From positions 1,612,001 to 1,676,000 of the forward strand of contig CP141893.1 of assembly GCA_036871055.1 (NCBI GenBank): 64,000 bases of DNA, in the 5' to 3' direction. The notes under the pieces were generated by a model. It ran no database searches, was not told where the DNA came from, and was given only the letters and a program-made list of their open reading frames with translations. Source of the stretch: Bisbaumannia sp015645095 (GTDB lineage: Bacteria; Pseudomonadota; Gammaproteobacteria; Pseudomonadales; Halomonadaceae). This document shows positions 27,786-36,086 of the stretch, one piece after another. How positions within the stretch are numbered: the stretch's first letter is position 1; every line of letters starts with the position of its first letter. A program made the translations under genes and the position numbers.

Positions 27786-30700
27786 GCGTGATCAATCGTA
27801 TCGAGGTGGCCAACCTGCTGAACAAGCATGGCGATATCGCCTCGCCCTGGGACGCCAAGATGCGTCACCTGCTGCTCGACCTGCGCGGCCAGTCCAGCGC
27901 CATCAGCATGGAGAACGGCTTCGGCAAGACGACCCTGGCGGAGGCGCTGATCGGCCTGCTCTCCCGGGACAAGACGCTGCTGTCGCGCACCCGGCGCAAG
28001 TGTTCCCCGGCGGCGGTGAGCGGGGCGGGGCGCAGCTGGAGCCATCTGCGGGTGGAATTTCGCGCCCAGAGTGGCGCGCCCGGCCAGGGCGACATGCTGG
28101 CCGCCGCCGGCGACGAGGTGGCCGGCGAGACCTTTGTGTTCGGCTTCTACGGCTACAGCGACGGCAGCGGCCTCTCCTTCTATCACTACCCGGGGCGCCT
28201 GGAGGCGGTACCGGTGCACCATGTCACCGCCGACGGCAAGCTGGCCCTCTATGCCAACAGCGACGTCAAGGCGGCGATGGCCGCCCAGGGCGTGCGCCTG
28301 ACCCACAACCGGGAGGAGTGGCTGGAGGCGGTGGGCGCCCATGTCTCGCGGCGCGAGCTGGCTCAACTGGCCGCCTTCCAGAAGGAGGGCGGCGCCGACA
28401 AGAGCCAGATCTTCAATGCCATCAAGCCCCGCGGCGGCGAGAAGGCGGACCAGGCCTTCTTCTTCGAGGTGCTGGCGCCGGAGATCCTCTCCGGCGCCAT
28501 GCGTGGCGAGACCGACGAGAGCGAGGAGCTGATCGAGGAGGTGATCCTCAACTCGGGCACCAATATCGCCGAACTGCGCCATCGCCTGGAGGAGGCGGAG
28601 CGCGACCAGCGACGTGCCGCCGACAAGGTGGCGAGCCTGGCCGAACTCGACGATCAGGGGCGGGCCCTGGCCGAGGCGCGCCGCGAACTGGAGCGTCTGG
28701 ACGCCGACCTGGCCGGTCTGGAGCGGCTGCTCGGGGGGCAGGCCCAGGGTGGCCTGCCGGGGCTGCCACGGCGCCCCGACGTGGCGGATGAGGCGGATGC
28801 GCTGACGCCCGAGATCGTCGCCGGCTGTGCCTGGGGCCTGGGCGATACCGGGCGGCCGCGCATCGCCACCGCCCTGCTGGCCCGGCTCAGCGGCGAGAGC
28901 GAACGCCGGGTGCGTCAGGCGCTCCAGGAGGGCGGGGCCCGCCTGGAGGGGCATCGACGCCTGATTCACCTGCCCGAGGCGGCCTGGCTGCAGGGGCGCG
29001 AGCCGACCCATGTGGACTTCGCCACGGCCCGGGGCTGGCTCGCCGAGACCCTCGCCTTCGCCGACGATGTGTCCCGCCAGCGCGCCCTGACCACGCTGGA
29101 GGCGGCGGCGGAGGCCTTCGAGGCCCTGGATGGCAACCTCTTCCGGGAGGAGGTGATCGCCGATCGCACCTACCAGGAAGAGCTGGGCCGGGAACTCCAC
29201 GAGCTGGAGGCCCGGGGCGAGGCCCTGGAGGAGGAGGCGGAGCGGCTGGCCAACCAGCAGAAGGATTTCATCGACAACCAGAGCTTTTATGCCCAGGCCC
29301 TGGAGGAGGGGCTCTTCGCGGAGGCGGAGCTGGAGGCGCCCGAGCAGACCGCCGAGGCCAGCCGGCGAGAGGCCGAGGCGGCCCGTCGGGCCCTCAACGA
29401 CCACCTGGGACGGGTCGGCGAACTCCGGCAGGTGGCGGCCTGGCATGCCGACTTCCGGCGCCAGCACCCGGATGCCTCCCCCGCCGAACGGCTGGAGGAG
29501 AAGCAGGCCCGGGAGGCGAGCCTGGAGGAGGCCGCCGAGGCGGAGCGCGAGGCCCTGGGCCCGCTGGTGGAGCGCTGTGACGACCTGCGCCGCCAGGCTG
29601 AGACGCTGCGCGACGAACAGCAGCGCCTCGGCGGCGAGCAGGGCCTGCTCGCCCAGGGCCAGGGACCCTGGCAGGCCTTCGTGGCGGGCTGGCCGGAGGC
29701 CTCGCCCCAGGGCTTCTGGACCCGTCGCAAGACCGAGCTGGCGGAGCTCGAGGCCGAGTGTCGCCAGGCCCGCCGTGACCTTGACGAGGCCCAGCGTGAC
29801 CAGGCTCGCCTGGCGCCCCTGGCCGAGGCGGCGCGTCACTATGCCGAACTGCATGGCGACGAGGAGCCGGTGCACCTGCGTGGCCGCCTGCAGGCCCGAG
29901 CCCGGGAACTGGACGACGAGTCGCACCGCCTGGACCAGGAGGAGACGAGACTGCGCGCCTTGCATCAGGCGCGACTCGACTTCGCCGAGCGCAGCGATCT
30001 GGCCCCGGAAGCCTGGCTCAAGGATGCCCGGCGCCGGTACCCGCGGCTGCTGGGCGAGGCCGAGGCGCTGGATGCCGGCATCGCCCAGCGCGAGGCCTAC
30101 CTGGCCAGCCTGGCCGGGGACCCGCTGGAGCGGCGGGCCGTGGAGGCCGAGGCCGAGCGCCGGCTGAGCGAGGCGGGGATCGCCTGGCGGCCCCTGCACG
30201 AGGTGCTCAACGATCCCCAGGCCGACCCGGCGCGGCGTCGCGACTGGCTGGTGCAGGCCGCCGGGGTGCTCTTCGCCCCGGTGGTGGAGGGTCAGGCCGC
30301 CGCCGAGGCCGCCGCCGGCGAGTTCGATGAGGCGGGCCTGGCCCTGCCGGTGCTGGAGGCCGGGCAACTGGCCCGGCGCTTGGCCGCTGGCGAGCCGCCC
30401 CTGGGTGCCGTGCAGGGCCTCGAAACGCTCGCGGTCAAGGCGGCCCTCGACCCGCGCTATCTCGACGAGCTGCGCGAGGCCACCGAACGGCGCCTGGCGG
30501 CGGATCGGGAGCGGCGGGCCGCCCTGGCCGAAGAGTGCGTGCGCCTCGACCCCCACGGCGAGACCTTCGCCCTGGCCCTGCAGGCCCAGGCCGCGGACGA
30601 GGCCGGCGTGGTGGAGGCCCTGGAGCGGCTGGCGACCCGGCGGGAAGCGCTCGACACCCAGCGGGCCGAGCTGGCGCCGCGCCTCACCGAGGCGGCCCTG

Positions 30701-32662
30701 GCGGCGATCGACGATTATCAACGCTATCTCCAGGAGGGCGGCGAGGTGGCCCTGGAGGCGGCCGCCGAGGCGCGCCTCACCGCCGAGGCGAGACTGGCCG
30801 ACTCGCTACCCCGCCATAAGGCGGCGGAGGCCGAGTTGGCGGCCCATGGCAAGACCTGGCTGGCGGCGGAGCAGTTCGCCGATGCCGGTGGTGTCGAGCG
30901 CCTGGCGGCCCTGGAGGCACGACTCTCTGCCCTGGCGGCCGAGCGCGAGACCCTGCGGGCCCAACTGGCCGAGGTGGAGGCGCGGCGCGACGCCGGCGAG
31001 CGTCGCCTGGAGGAGCTGGTGGCGGCGCGGCGTGGCCTGTTCGGCGATGGCGAGCGGGATCGCCTGCGCGCCCTGGCCCGTTTCGAGGCCGAGGGTGGCG
31101 ATGCCTTTATGGCCGGTGCCAGCGAGGCGCAGGCGCGTCTCGAGGACGAGCTGGCCCGGGCGACACGCCGCGCCGATTTCGACTTCGCGCGGATTCGCGC
31201 CTACCTGGCGGTGCGCGATGCCGGCGGTGGCGGCCAGCGGCTGACCCGCGAGCTGGCGCGGGTCAAGCGCGAGCGCAGCGAATTGCGCGAGACTCTCAAG
31301 GCAAAGCGCGACGAGCGCGAGGCCCTGGCGCAGCGCCTGAGCGCCCTGACCCAGGCCCTGGGTTGGGTCGATCAACTGGCCGGCGAGTGGCTCAGGGTGG
31401 TGCGTGAGTTGCCCGAGGGCTGGGCACGGCGCCTGGCGGCCCTGGAGGACCTGGACGAGGCCGCCCAGTGGCCGCCGGAGGCGGAGGCCTGGGAGGCGCG
31501 TCAGGCGGCCCTGGCGCGCTGGCGGCAGTTGGCGGTCGAGACCGAGGCCCTCGAGCTCCCGGCCCTGGAGGCCTGCCAGCAGGCCCTGCTGGATGCCCTC
31601 GGCGAGCTCAACCTCGGCGAGCGGGCGCGTAACCGGGAGCGCCAGGCGCGCGGCGTGGCACAACTGGCGGAGCGCCTGGCCGAGGCCCTGGATGCCGCCG
31701 CCCAGAGCCAGCGCTTCAGCGACACCGAGCGAGCCCGGCTGGCGGCCTTCCAGGACGCCGGCGCCGCCGCCCTGGAGGACCTGGCGGCGCTGCACGGGCA
31801 GCTCCAGGAGCAGCTCGCGTTGCACCAGGGCCGAGTGACGCGGCTGCAGGAGTCCCGCGAGCAGATCGAGGGCACCCTGGTGGAGCGCCTGAGCTCGATC
31901 ATCGGCGATGCCGCCGGCAACCTGGATATTCTCAAGCGGGTGGCGCGCAGCCACGGTGAGGGGGGCGCCTTCTTCGAGGTCAAGGCGTCGCTGATCGGTC
32001 CCGAGGCCCTGAGCGAGCTGATCCGCGGCCTGCTGGTGGAGATCGACGAGCACCAGGCGCTGCTGCAGCGCCGCGCCGAGCGCGATGGCGGCGAGCCGCG
32101 GCGCCGCGACGAGGACTTGCTGCGACAGATCCGTCGGCGCATCTATCGGGGCCTCTTCCATGAGGTGTCGATCCGCCTCAAGCATGAGGCGATCCGCCCC
32201 CATGGGCGGCTCTTCTCCCTCAACGAGGACATGTCCGAGGGGCAGCGCGAGGCGGTGTCGCTGATGTGGCTGGTCAAGCTCTCCGAGTTCGCCATCGAGC
32301 GGGAGTTGCGGGAGCTGCCCGGCCACCACAAGCGCCGCGCCCGGGCCAGTCGCGAGAGTGTCATCCTGCTCGACGGCCTTTTCTCCAAGCTCTCCCATCG
32401 CCGCCTGATCCAGGACTCCCTGGAATCGCTGCGCAACACCCGGGGGCGCTTCCAGATGATCGGCCTGATCCACAACCCCAACTACGAGAACGACTCGGGC
32501 ATCTTCCCCACCTACCTGGTGGGCAGCGTGATCGGCGGTGCCCAGGGGCAAGGGGGCCATGTGATGGTCCGCGACGGTCGCATCACCGAGCCCGAGGCCC
32601 TGGGGCGCTCCAGCGGCGAGGCCAGCCTGTTCGGTATCCATATCAGCGAGCCGGCCTCGTGA
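27782..32662 (+). CDS. jetC: Wadjet system subunit JetC (SMC/MukB-like ATPase)
   Basis: 1626 residues, as large as MukB. The Walker A is NGFGKTTLAEAL (about residues 45-56). Between about 230 and 1380 lies a very long Glu/Arg/Ala/Leu-rich region, with two coiled-coil arms and a hinge in the middle expected. The C-terminal half-head carries an ABC signature NEDMSEGQREAVSLMW (near 1480) and a Walker B region VILLDGLFSKLS (near 1526). The Asp of Walker B is followed by Gly rather than the usual Glu. JetC drives ATP-dependent loop extrusion in Wadjet. Its stop overlaps the jetD start (GTGA). Confidence 0.92.
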   Translation: MSVINRIEVANLLNKHGDIASPWDAKMRHLLLDLRGQSSAISMENGFGKTTLAEALIGLLSRDKTLLSRTRRKCSPAAVSGAGRSWSHLRVEFRAQSGAPGQGDMLAAAGDEVAGETFVFGFYGYSDGSGLSFYHYPGRLEAVPVHHVTADGKLALYANSDVKAAMAAQGVRLTHNREEWLEAVGAHVSRRELAQLAAFQKEGGADKSQIFNAIKPRGGEKADQAFFFEVLAPEILSGAMRGETDESEELIEEVILNSGTNIAELRHRLEEAERDQRRAADKVASLAELDDQGRALAEARRELERLDADLAGLERLLGGQAQGGLPGLPRRPDVADEADALTPEIVAGCAWGLGDTGRPRIATALLARLSGESERRVRQALQEGGARLEGHRRLIHLPEAAWLQGREPTHVDFATARGWLAETLAFADDVSRQRALTTLEAAAEAFEALDGNLFREEVIADRTYQEELGRELHELEARGEALEEEAERLANQQKDFIDNQSFYAQALEEGLFAEAELEAPEQTAEASRREAEAARRALNDHLGRVGELRQVAAWHADFRRQHPDASPAERLEEKQAREASLEEAAEAEREALGPLVERCDDLRRQAETLRDEQQRLGGEQGLLAQGQGPWQAFVAGWPEASPQGFWTRRKTELAELEAECRQARRDLDEAQRDQARLAPLAEAARHYAELHGDEEPVHLRGRLQARARELDDESHRLDQEETRLRALHQARLDFAERSDLAPEAWLKDARRRYPRLLGEAEALDAGIAQREAYLASLAGDPLERRAVEAEAERRLSEAGIAWRPLHEVLNDPQADPARRRDWLVQAAGVLFAPVVEGQAAAEAAAGEFDEAGLALPVLEAGQLARRLAAGEPPLGAVQGLETLAVKAALDPRYLDELREATERRLAADRERRAALAEECVRLDPHGETFALALQAQAADEAGVVEALERLATRREALDTQRAELAPRLTEAALAAIDDYQRYLQEGGEVALEAAAEARLTAEARLADSLPRHKAAEAELAAHGKTWLAAEQFADAGGVERLAALEARLSALAAERETLRAQLAEVEARRDAGERRLEELVAARRGLFGDGERDRLRALARFEAEGGDAFMAGASEAQARLEDELARATRRADFDFARIRAYLAVRDAGGGGQRLTRELARVKRERSELRETLKAKRDEREALAQRLSALTQALGWVDQLAGEWLRVVRELPEGWARRLAALEDLDEAAQWPPEAEAWEARQAALARWRQLAVETEALELPALEACQQALLDALGELNLGERARNRERQARGVAQLAERLAEALDAAAQSQRFSDTERARLAAFQDAGAAALEDLAALHGQLQEQLALHQGRVTRLQESREQIEGTLVERLSSIIGDAAGNLDILKRVARSHGEGGAFFEVKASLIGPEALSELIRGLLVEIDEHQALLQRRAERDGGEPRRRDEDLLRQIRRRIYRGLFHEVSIRLKHEAIRPHGRLFSLNEDMSEGQREAVSLMWLVKLSEFAIERELRELPGHHKRRARASRESVILLDGLFSKLSHRRLIQDSLESLRNTRGRFQMIGLIHNPNYENDSGIFPTYLVGSVIGGAQGQGGHVMVRDGRITEPEALGRSSGEASLFGIHISEPAS

Positions 32663-33792
32663 GCGAGGCCCGGCAACGATTGCTGTCAACGCTGGAGGCG
32701 CCGGCCCGGGAGCTGCTGGCGTGGATGGAGGCGGCCTGGCTTCGCCATTATCGGCGCCATGGGTCCGGCAAGCGCTGGCAGGCCACGACGCTGGTGGCGC
32801 GCCTGATGACACTGGAGGCCTGCCGGACCCAGCTGGAGGCGCGCCAGTACCTGGAACGTCTGCAGCGGGCTGGGATCCTGGCAGTCGCGGATGGGGTGAG
32901 CCTGGCACCTCGCTTGGGGCTGAACCCCCGGGTCGGGCTGGATCCCCACTGGACCGAGGCGCTGGTGCGAGGACTACCCCGGGCCGCGGTCGAACTGGGG
33001 CTGACGCCGGCGCAGGCTCGAGCTTGGGAGCGCGCCCTGGAAGGGGCTCTGGGTGGCTGGTCGGCTTCGGACCAGATGGCCTTGGTTGCGGGGTTGCGAT
33101 CCCTGGCCGCGGCGCTGCCGGCCGCCTATGACCTGGGGGCCTATCGTGCCAGCGCCTGTTATTTGTTGGGCAGCAGCAAGCTGCTGACTGCGTTGCCCCA
33201 GGAGTTACTGATCGCTTTCGGCATTCAGGTGTCAGCGTTCCGTCTTCCGGTGACCTGGGTGCTGGCCAGTGGGCCCCGATCCCCTCGGGGACTCCTGTTG
33301 ATCGAGAATCCCCAGAGTTTTTCCCAGGCTTGCGAGCTGGGCATCGATGATGAGCTGGCGTTGATTTGCAGCTTCGGTTATGGCCTCTCCCTGGGCGAGG
33401 CGCTGTCACGGCCTGAACGAATCCGGCTGGTGGGGCCTCGATTGCCCGGGGCCTCGCTGAAGGCCCTGCTGACCTTGCCGAATATGACCTACTGGGGAGA
33501 CCTGGATCCCGAGGGGCTGCGGATTTATCGGGCCCTGAAGCGGCACCTGCCACGGCTCGCGCTATCGGCTCTCTATGAACCCATGATAACGACGTTGCAG
33601 GCGGCCCAGGGACATCCGCTGGATGCCTTGACCGGCAAGGCGGGGCAGGTGCCGGGGCAGGGGTGGCAGCGTGGTCTCGATCAGGAGTGGGTCGAGGATG
33701 CCACCCTTATGCGCTTGGCGGGACTGGCCCTGGATACTCGTGTGGAGGCCGCCTGGCTCGAAGCTATCGACACTAATGAGAAGAGCCAATGA
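32659..33792 (+). CDS. jetD: Wadjet system nuclease subunit JetD (Toprim, TopoVI-like)
   Basis: 377 residues from a GTG that overlaps the jetC stop (GTGA). The C-terminal Toprim-like domain (DUF2220-type) shows the metal-binding Glu in LLLIENPQSF and the DxD motif in TYWGDLDPEGLRIYRALK. An N-terminal helical region precedes it. JetD is the nuclease that cuts small circular plasmids captured by JetABC. The catalytic residues look intact. Codons are visibly less G/C-biased than in jetABC, which may indicate a different history. Its stop overlaps the next gene's start (ATGA). Confidence 0.92.
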   Translation: MSEARQRLLSTLEAPARELLAWMEAAWLRHYRRHGSGKRWQATTLVARLMTLEACRTQLEARQYLERLQRAGILAVADGVSLAPRLGLNPRVGLDPHWTEALVRGLPRAAVELGLTPAQARAWERALEGALGGWSASDQMALVAGLRSLAAALPAAYDLGAYRASACYLLGSSKLLTALPQELLIAFGIQVSAFRLPVTWVLASGPRSPRGLLLIENPQSFSQACELGIDDELALICSFGYGLSLGEALSRPERIRLVGPRLPGASLKALLTLPNMTYWGDLDPEGLRIYRALKRHLPRLALSALYEPMITTLQAAQGHPLDALTGKAGQVPGQGWQRGLDQEWVEDATLMRLAGLALDTRVEAAWLEAIDTNEKSQ

Positions 33793-34184
33793 CGACGTTA
33801 TTCGGGGTAGGCGATAGCACCCTGCGGGCCCTGGGGGGCGAGGCGGCGGTGGAGGAGCTGGTGGGGCGTTTCTATGCCGCCATGGAGCGCCTGCCGGAGG
33901 CGCGGCGCATTCGCGCCATGCACCCGGCATCGCTCGACGAATCCCGGGACAAGCTCGCCACCTTCCTGGTCGGCTGGATGGGCGGTCCTCGGCGTTATCG
34001 GGAGCGCTTCGGTCCCATTGCCATTCCCGCCGCCCATCGCCACCTGGATATCGGTCCCGAGGAGCGGGACGCCTGGCTGGCCTGCATGGCGGTGGCGCTT
34101 CGCGAGATGGGCGTGGCGGCGGATCTCGAGGCCTACCTGCTGGCGCAGCTGCACCATCCCGCGCAGATGTGCCGGACGCGCTAG
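33789..34184 (+). CDS. Group II truncated haemoglobin
   Basis: 131 residues. The fold is recognisable from ALGGEAAVEELVGRFYAAM (helix A/B with Tyr), PEARRIRAMHP, FLVGWMGGPRRYRERFG and the proximal haem-ligand His in AAHRHLDIG; the Trp of ERDAWLACM fits the group II G8 position. Such proteins bind O2 or NO. The ATG overlaps the jetD stop (ATGA), so translation is coupled with the Wadjet operon. Its stop overlaps the stop of a duplicated diguanylate-cyclase tail (CTAG), and its own tail (MCRTR and stop) is repeated twice downstream. Confidence 0.88.
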   Translation: MTTLFGVGDSTLRALGGEAAVEELVGRFYAAMERLPEARRIRAMHPASLDESRDKLATFLVGWMGGPRRYRERFGPIAIPAAHRHLDIGPEERDAWLACMAVALREMGVAADLEAYLLAQLHHPAQMCRTR

Positions 34185-34342
34185 TCGTCCGGGGCGTCGA
34201 TGGCGCGATTGCGCCCCGATGCTGCGGAGATGTGCCGGACGCGCTAGTCGTCCGGTGCGTCGATGGCGCCCCGATGCTGCGGAGATGTGCCGGACGCGCT
34301 AGTCGTCCGGGGCGTCGATGGCGCGATTGCGCCCCGACTCCT
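34165..34342. repeat. Triplicated convergent gene-tail junction (55-63 bp units)
   Basis: Units begin at 34165, 34228 and 34283 (lengths 63 and 55, then the third merges into the diguanylate cyclase gene). Each holds the haemoglobin tail MCRTR-stop on the plus strand and, on the minus strand, the tail RAIDAPDD-stop. The stops overlap as CTAG inside a hairpin with 7-base arms CCGGACG and CGTCCGG. The second unit lacks 8 bp. Upstream of MCRTR the copies read DAAE whereas the gene reads HPAQ. Confidence 0.85.
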
Positions 34343-35225
34343 TGGCGACATAGAGGTGGCGGTCGGCGCGGTCGATCAGCGCCTCGCGGCTTTCGCCGAT
34401 ACGATACTCGGCGATGCCCAGGCTGATGGTCACTCGCTGTGGAAAGAGCCCGAAATCGTGGTCGGCGACCCTTTCGCGCAGGCGCTGTGCCACCGCCAGG
34501 GCCTGGGGGCGCGGCGTCAGCGGCAGCAGGACGGCGAACTCTTCGCCACCCAGTCGGGCCAGGGTATCCTCGCCGCGCAGTTCCTCCTGGCAGAGGGCCG
34601 CCAGCCGGCACAGCACCTCGTCACCCCTGAGATGGCCCCAGCTGTCATTGACGCGCTTGAAGTGGTCCAGGTCGAAGAGGATCAGTGACAAGGGCGTGCC
34701 ATGGCGGCAGCTCAGGGCGAGCTGGTAGTCGAGGCAGCTCATCAGCTTGCGCCGATTGGGCAGGCCGGTCAGCTCGTCGGTGTCGGAGAGCTCGCGAAGA
34801 TGCGCCTGATGGGCGATCTGTTCGCTGATATCGACCATGACGCCGTGCCAGAGGGTACCGTCGCCATGGGGTTCCGGCTGGGCGCGCACGCCGAACCAGG
34901 CCTCGCCGCCCTTGGGGCGGTTGAGGCGAAACTGGGTCGCCATCAGGCTCAGGCTCTTGGCCGAGCGCTCCACCGCCACCATCAGGCGGGGAAAATCGTC
35001 GGGATGGACCCGATCGAAGGCGTGGCGGCCATCCTCGGCGAGTCGCAGCCGCTGTTGGGCATCGCCCAGCACCGGGCTGTCGGCGCCGGCGATATAGGGG
35101 AAGCGGATCCTTCCCTCGGCACTGCGATAGCATTGGAAGATCAGTCCCGGCAGGCGGGCACTCAGGATCGCCAGCCGCTGTGCGGCCTCCCCGGGGCGTT
35201 CCAGGGTGGTGGAATCGAAAGGCAT
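34299..35225 (-). CDS. PAS-GGDEF diguanylate cyclase
   Basis: 308 residues. A PAS-like sensory region (about 20-135, ending GVMVDISEQIAHQ) precedes a complete GGDEF domain: DELTGLPNRRKL, LILFDLDHFKRVNDSWGH and the signature LARLGGEEFAVLL. It should synthesise c-di-GMP in the cytoplasm; no membrane segment is present. It is the minus-strand neighbour of cfa, separated from it by a 741-bp region of cfa-tail repeats and inverted repeats. Its own tail is duplicated downstream. Confidence 0.93.
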   Translation of the reverse strand: MPFDSTTLERPGEAAQRLAILSARLPGLIFQCYRSAEGRIRFPYIAGADSPVLGDAQQRLRLAEDGRHAFDRVHPDDFPRLMVAVERSAKSLSLMATQFRLNRPKGGEAWFGVRAQPEPHGDGTLWHGVMVDISEQIAHQAHLRELSDTDELTGLPNRRKLMSCLDYQLALSCRHGTPLSLILFDLDHFKRVNDSWGHLRGDEVLCRLAALCQEELRGEDTLARLGGEEFAVLLPLTPRPQALAVAQRLRERVADHDFGLFPQRVTISLGIAEYRIGESREALIDRADRHLYVAKESGRNRAIDAPDD

Positions 35226-35420
35226 GGGCCTTCCCTGCGTGTGATGTTCTTATTATCCATCGTTCATTGACGATGGGTTTATTAGTTTTTATCGAACCGA
35301 ATATCCTACCCGTGGTAGGCGGCGAGGCTATCCTCTCTTGGAAGTAGGCTATCTTACACTATCCATGTAAGAGATTGGCCATGGTTGGTGGGTGCGCCAG
35401 TCCGGCTGCTATAGCGCTTT
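35226..35420 (-). promoter_or_regulatory. Promoter region of the diguanylate cyclase with three inverted repeats
   Basis: This AT-richer stretch upstream of the cyclase holds CCATCGT-N6-ACGATGG (35257-35276), CCTACC-CGT-GGTAGG (35305-35319) and TCTTACA-N7-TGTAAGA (35352-35372). They could be operators; no regulator is assigned. No gene is seen here. Confidence 0.45.
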
Positions 35421-36086
35421 CAGCGGGGGCGTCGTAGTCGTAGCGGAACATGCGCCCCGGCGCAGGTCCTGTGTTCCTCGAATGAGCCAATCAGCGAGGG
35501 GCGTCGTAGCGGCCGGGGCGTCCGCGGGAGAAGACCACCTGCCAGAGTTGCATATGGCGGGCACGGAAGCCGCCGGCACAGGCCGACAGGGTCGTAGAGA
35601 GCCGGAACAGGCGCCCCGGCGCAAGTCCTGGGCTCCTTGAATGAGGTATCAGCGTGGAGCGTCGTAGCGGCCGAGGCGGCCCCGGGAGAAGACCACCTGC
35701 CAGAGTGGCATATGGCGGGCACGGAAGCCGCCGGCACAGGCCGACAGGGTCGTAGAGAGCCGGAACATGCGCCCCGGCGCAAGTCCTGTGCTTCTCGAAT
35801 GAGCTGATCAGCGGGGGGCGTCGTAGCGGCCGAGGCGCTCGCGGGAGAAGACCACCTGCCAGAGTGGCATATGGCGGGCACGGAAGCCGCCGGCATAGAC
35901 GGAGAGGCGTAGTAGAGAGCTGGAACAGGCGCCCCGGCGCAAGTCCTGGGCTCCTTGAATGAGGTATCAGCGTGGAGCGTCGTAGCGGCCGAGGCGTCCA
36001 CGGGAGAAGACTACCTGCCAGAGTTGCATATGGCGGGCACGGAAGCCACCGGCACAGACTGACAGGTAGTACCGAAACATGCGCCG
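35420..36086 (-). repeat. Array of cfa 3'-end copies (158-159 bp units)
   Basis: Downstream of the intact cfa gene its last about 33 codons, stop codon and a following spacer recur with stops at 35808, 35649 and 35491 (spacings 159, 159, 158), and a fourth copy with an internal deletion ends at 35420. All three full copies keep the reading GGFRARHM, LWQVVFSR and GRYDAPR then stop. Variation includes synonymous Arg codons (CGT, CGC, CGG) and a few replacements (Q/P, G/E, L/P). Nothing else is seen in the 741 bp between cfa and the diguanylate cyclase. Confidence 0.88.

Noticed and set aside
27389..30721. 1110-codon minus-strand open frame opposite jetC
   Set aside because: It is the antisense shadow of jetB and jetC in very GC-rich DNA; the composition is Gly/Leu/Gln/Arg-rich without domains, and the plus-strand genes carry clear motifs.
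35420..36001. A 193-codon minus-strand open frame across the cfa repeats
   Set aside because: It reads the repeated cfa tails in the wrong frame, giving a repetitive peptide; the cfa frame itself has a stop in every unit.
35420..36086. Diversity-generating retroelement explaining the cfa-tail copies
   Set aside because: No reverse transcriptase or accessory gene is visible in the window, and the differences between copies are not concentrated at adenines.
35420..36086. CRISPR array
   Set aside because: Units are 158-159 bp with no alternation of short repeats and unique spacers, and each unit encodes a cfa tail.
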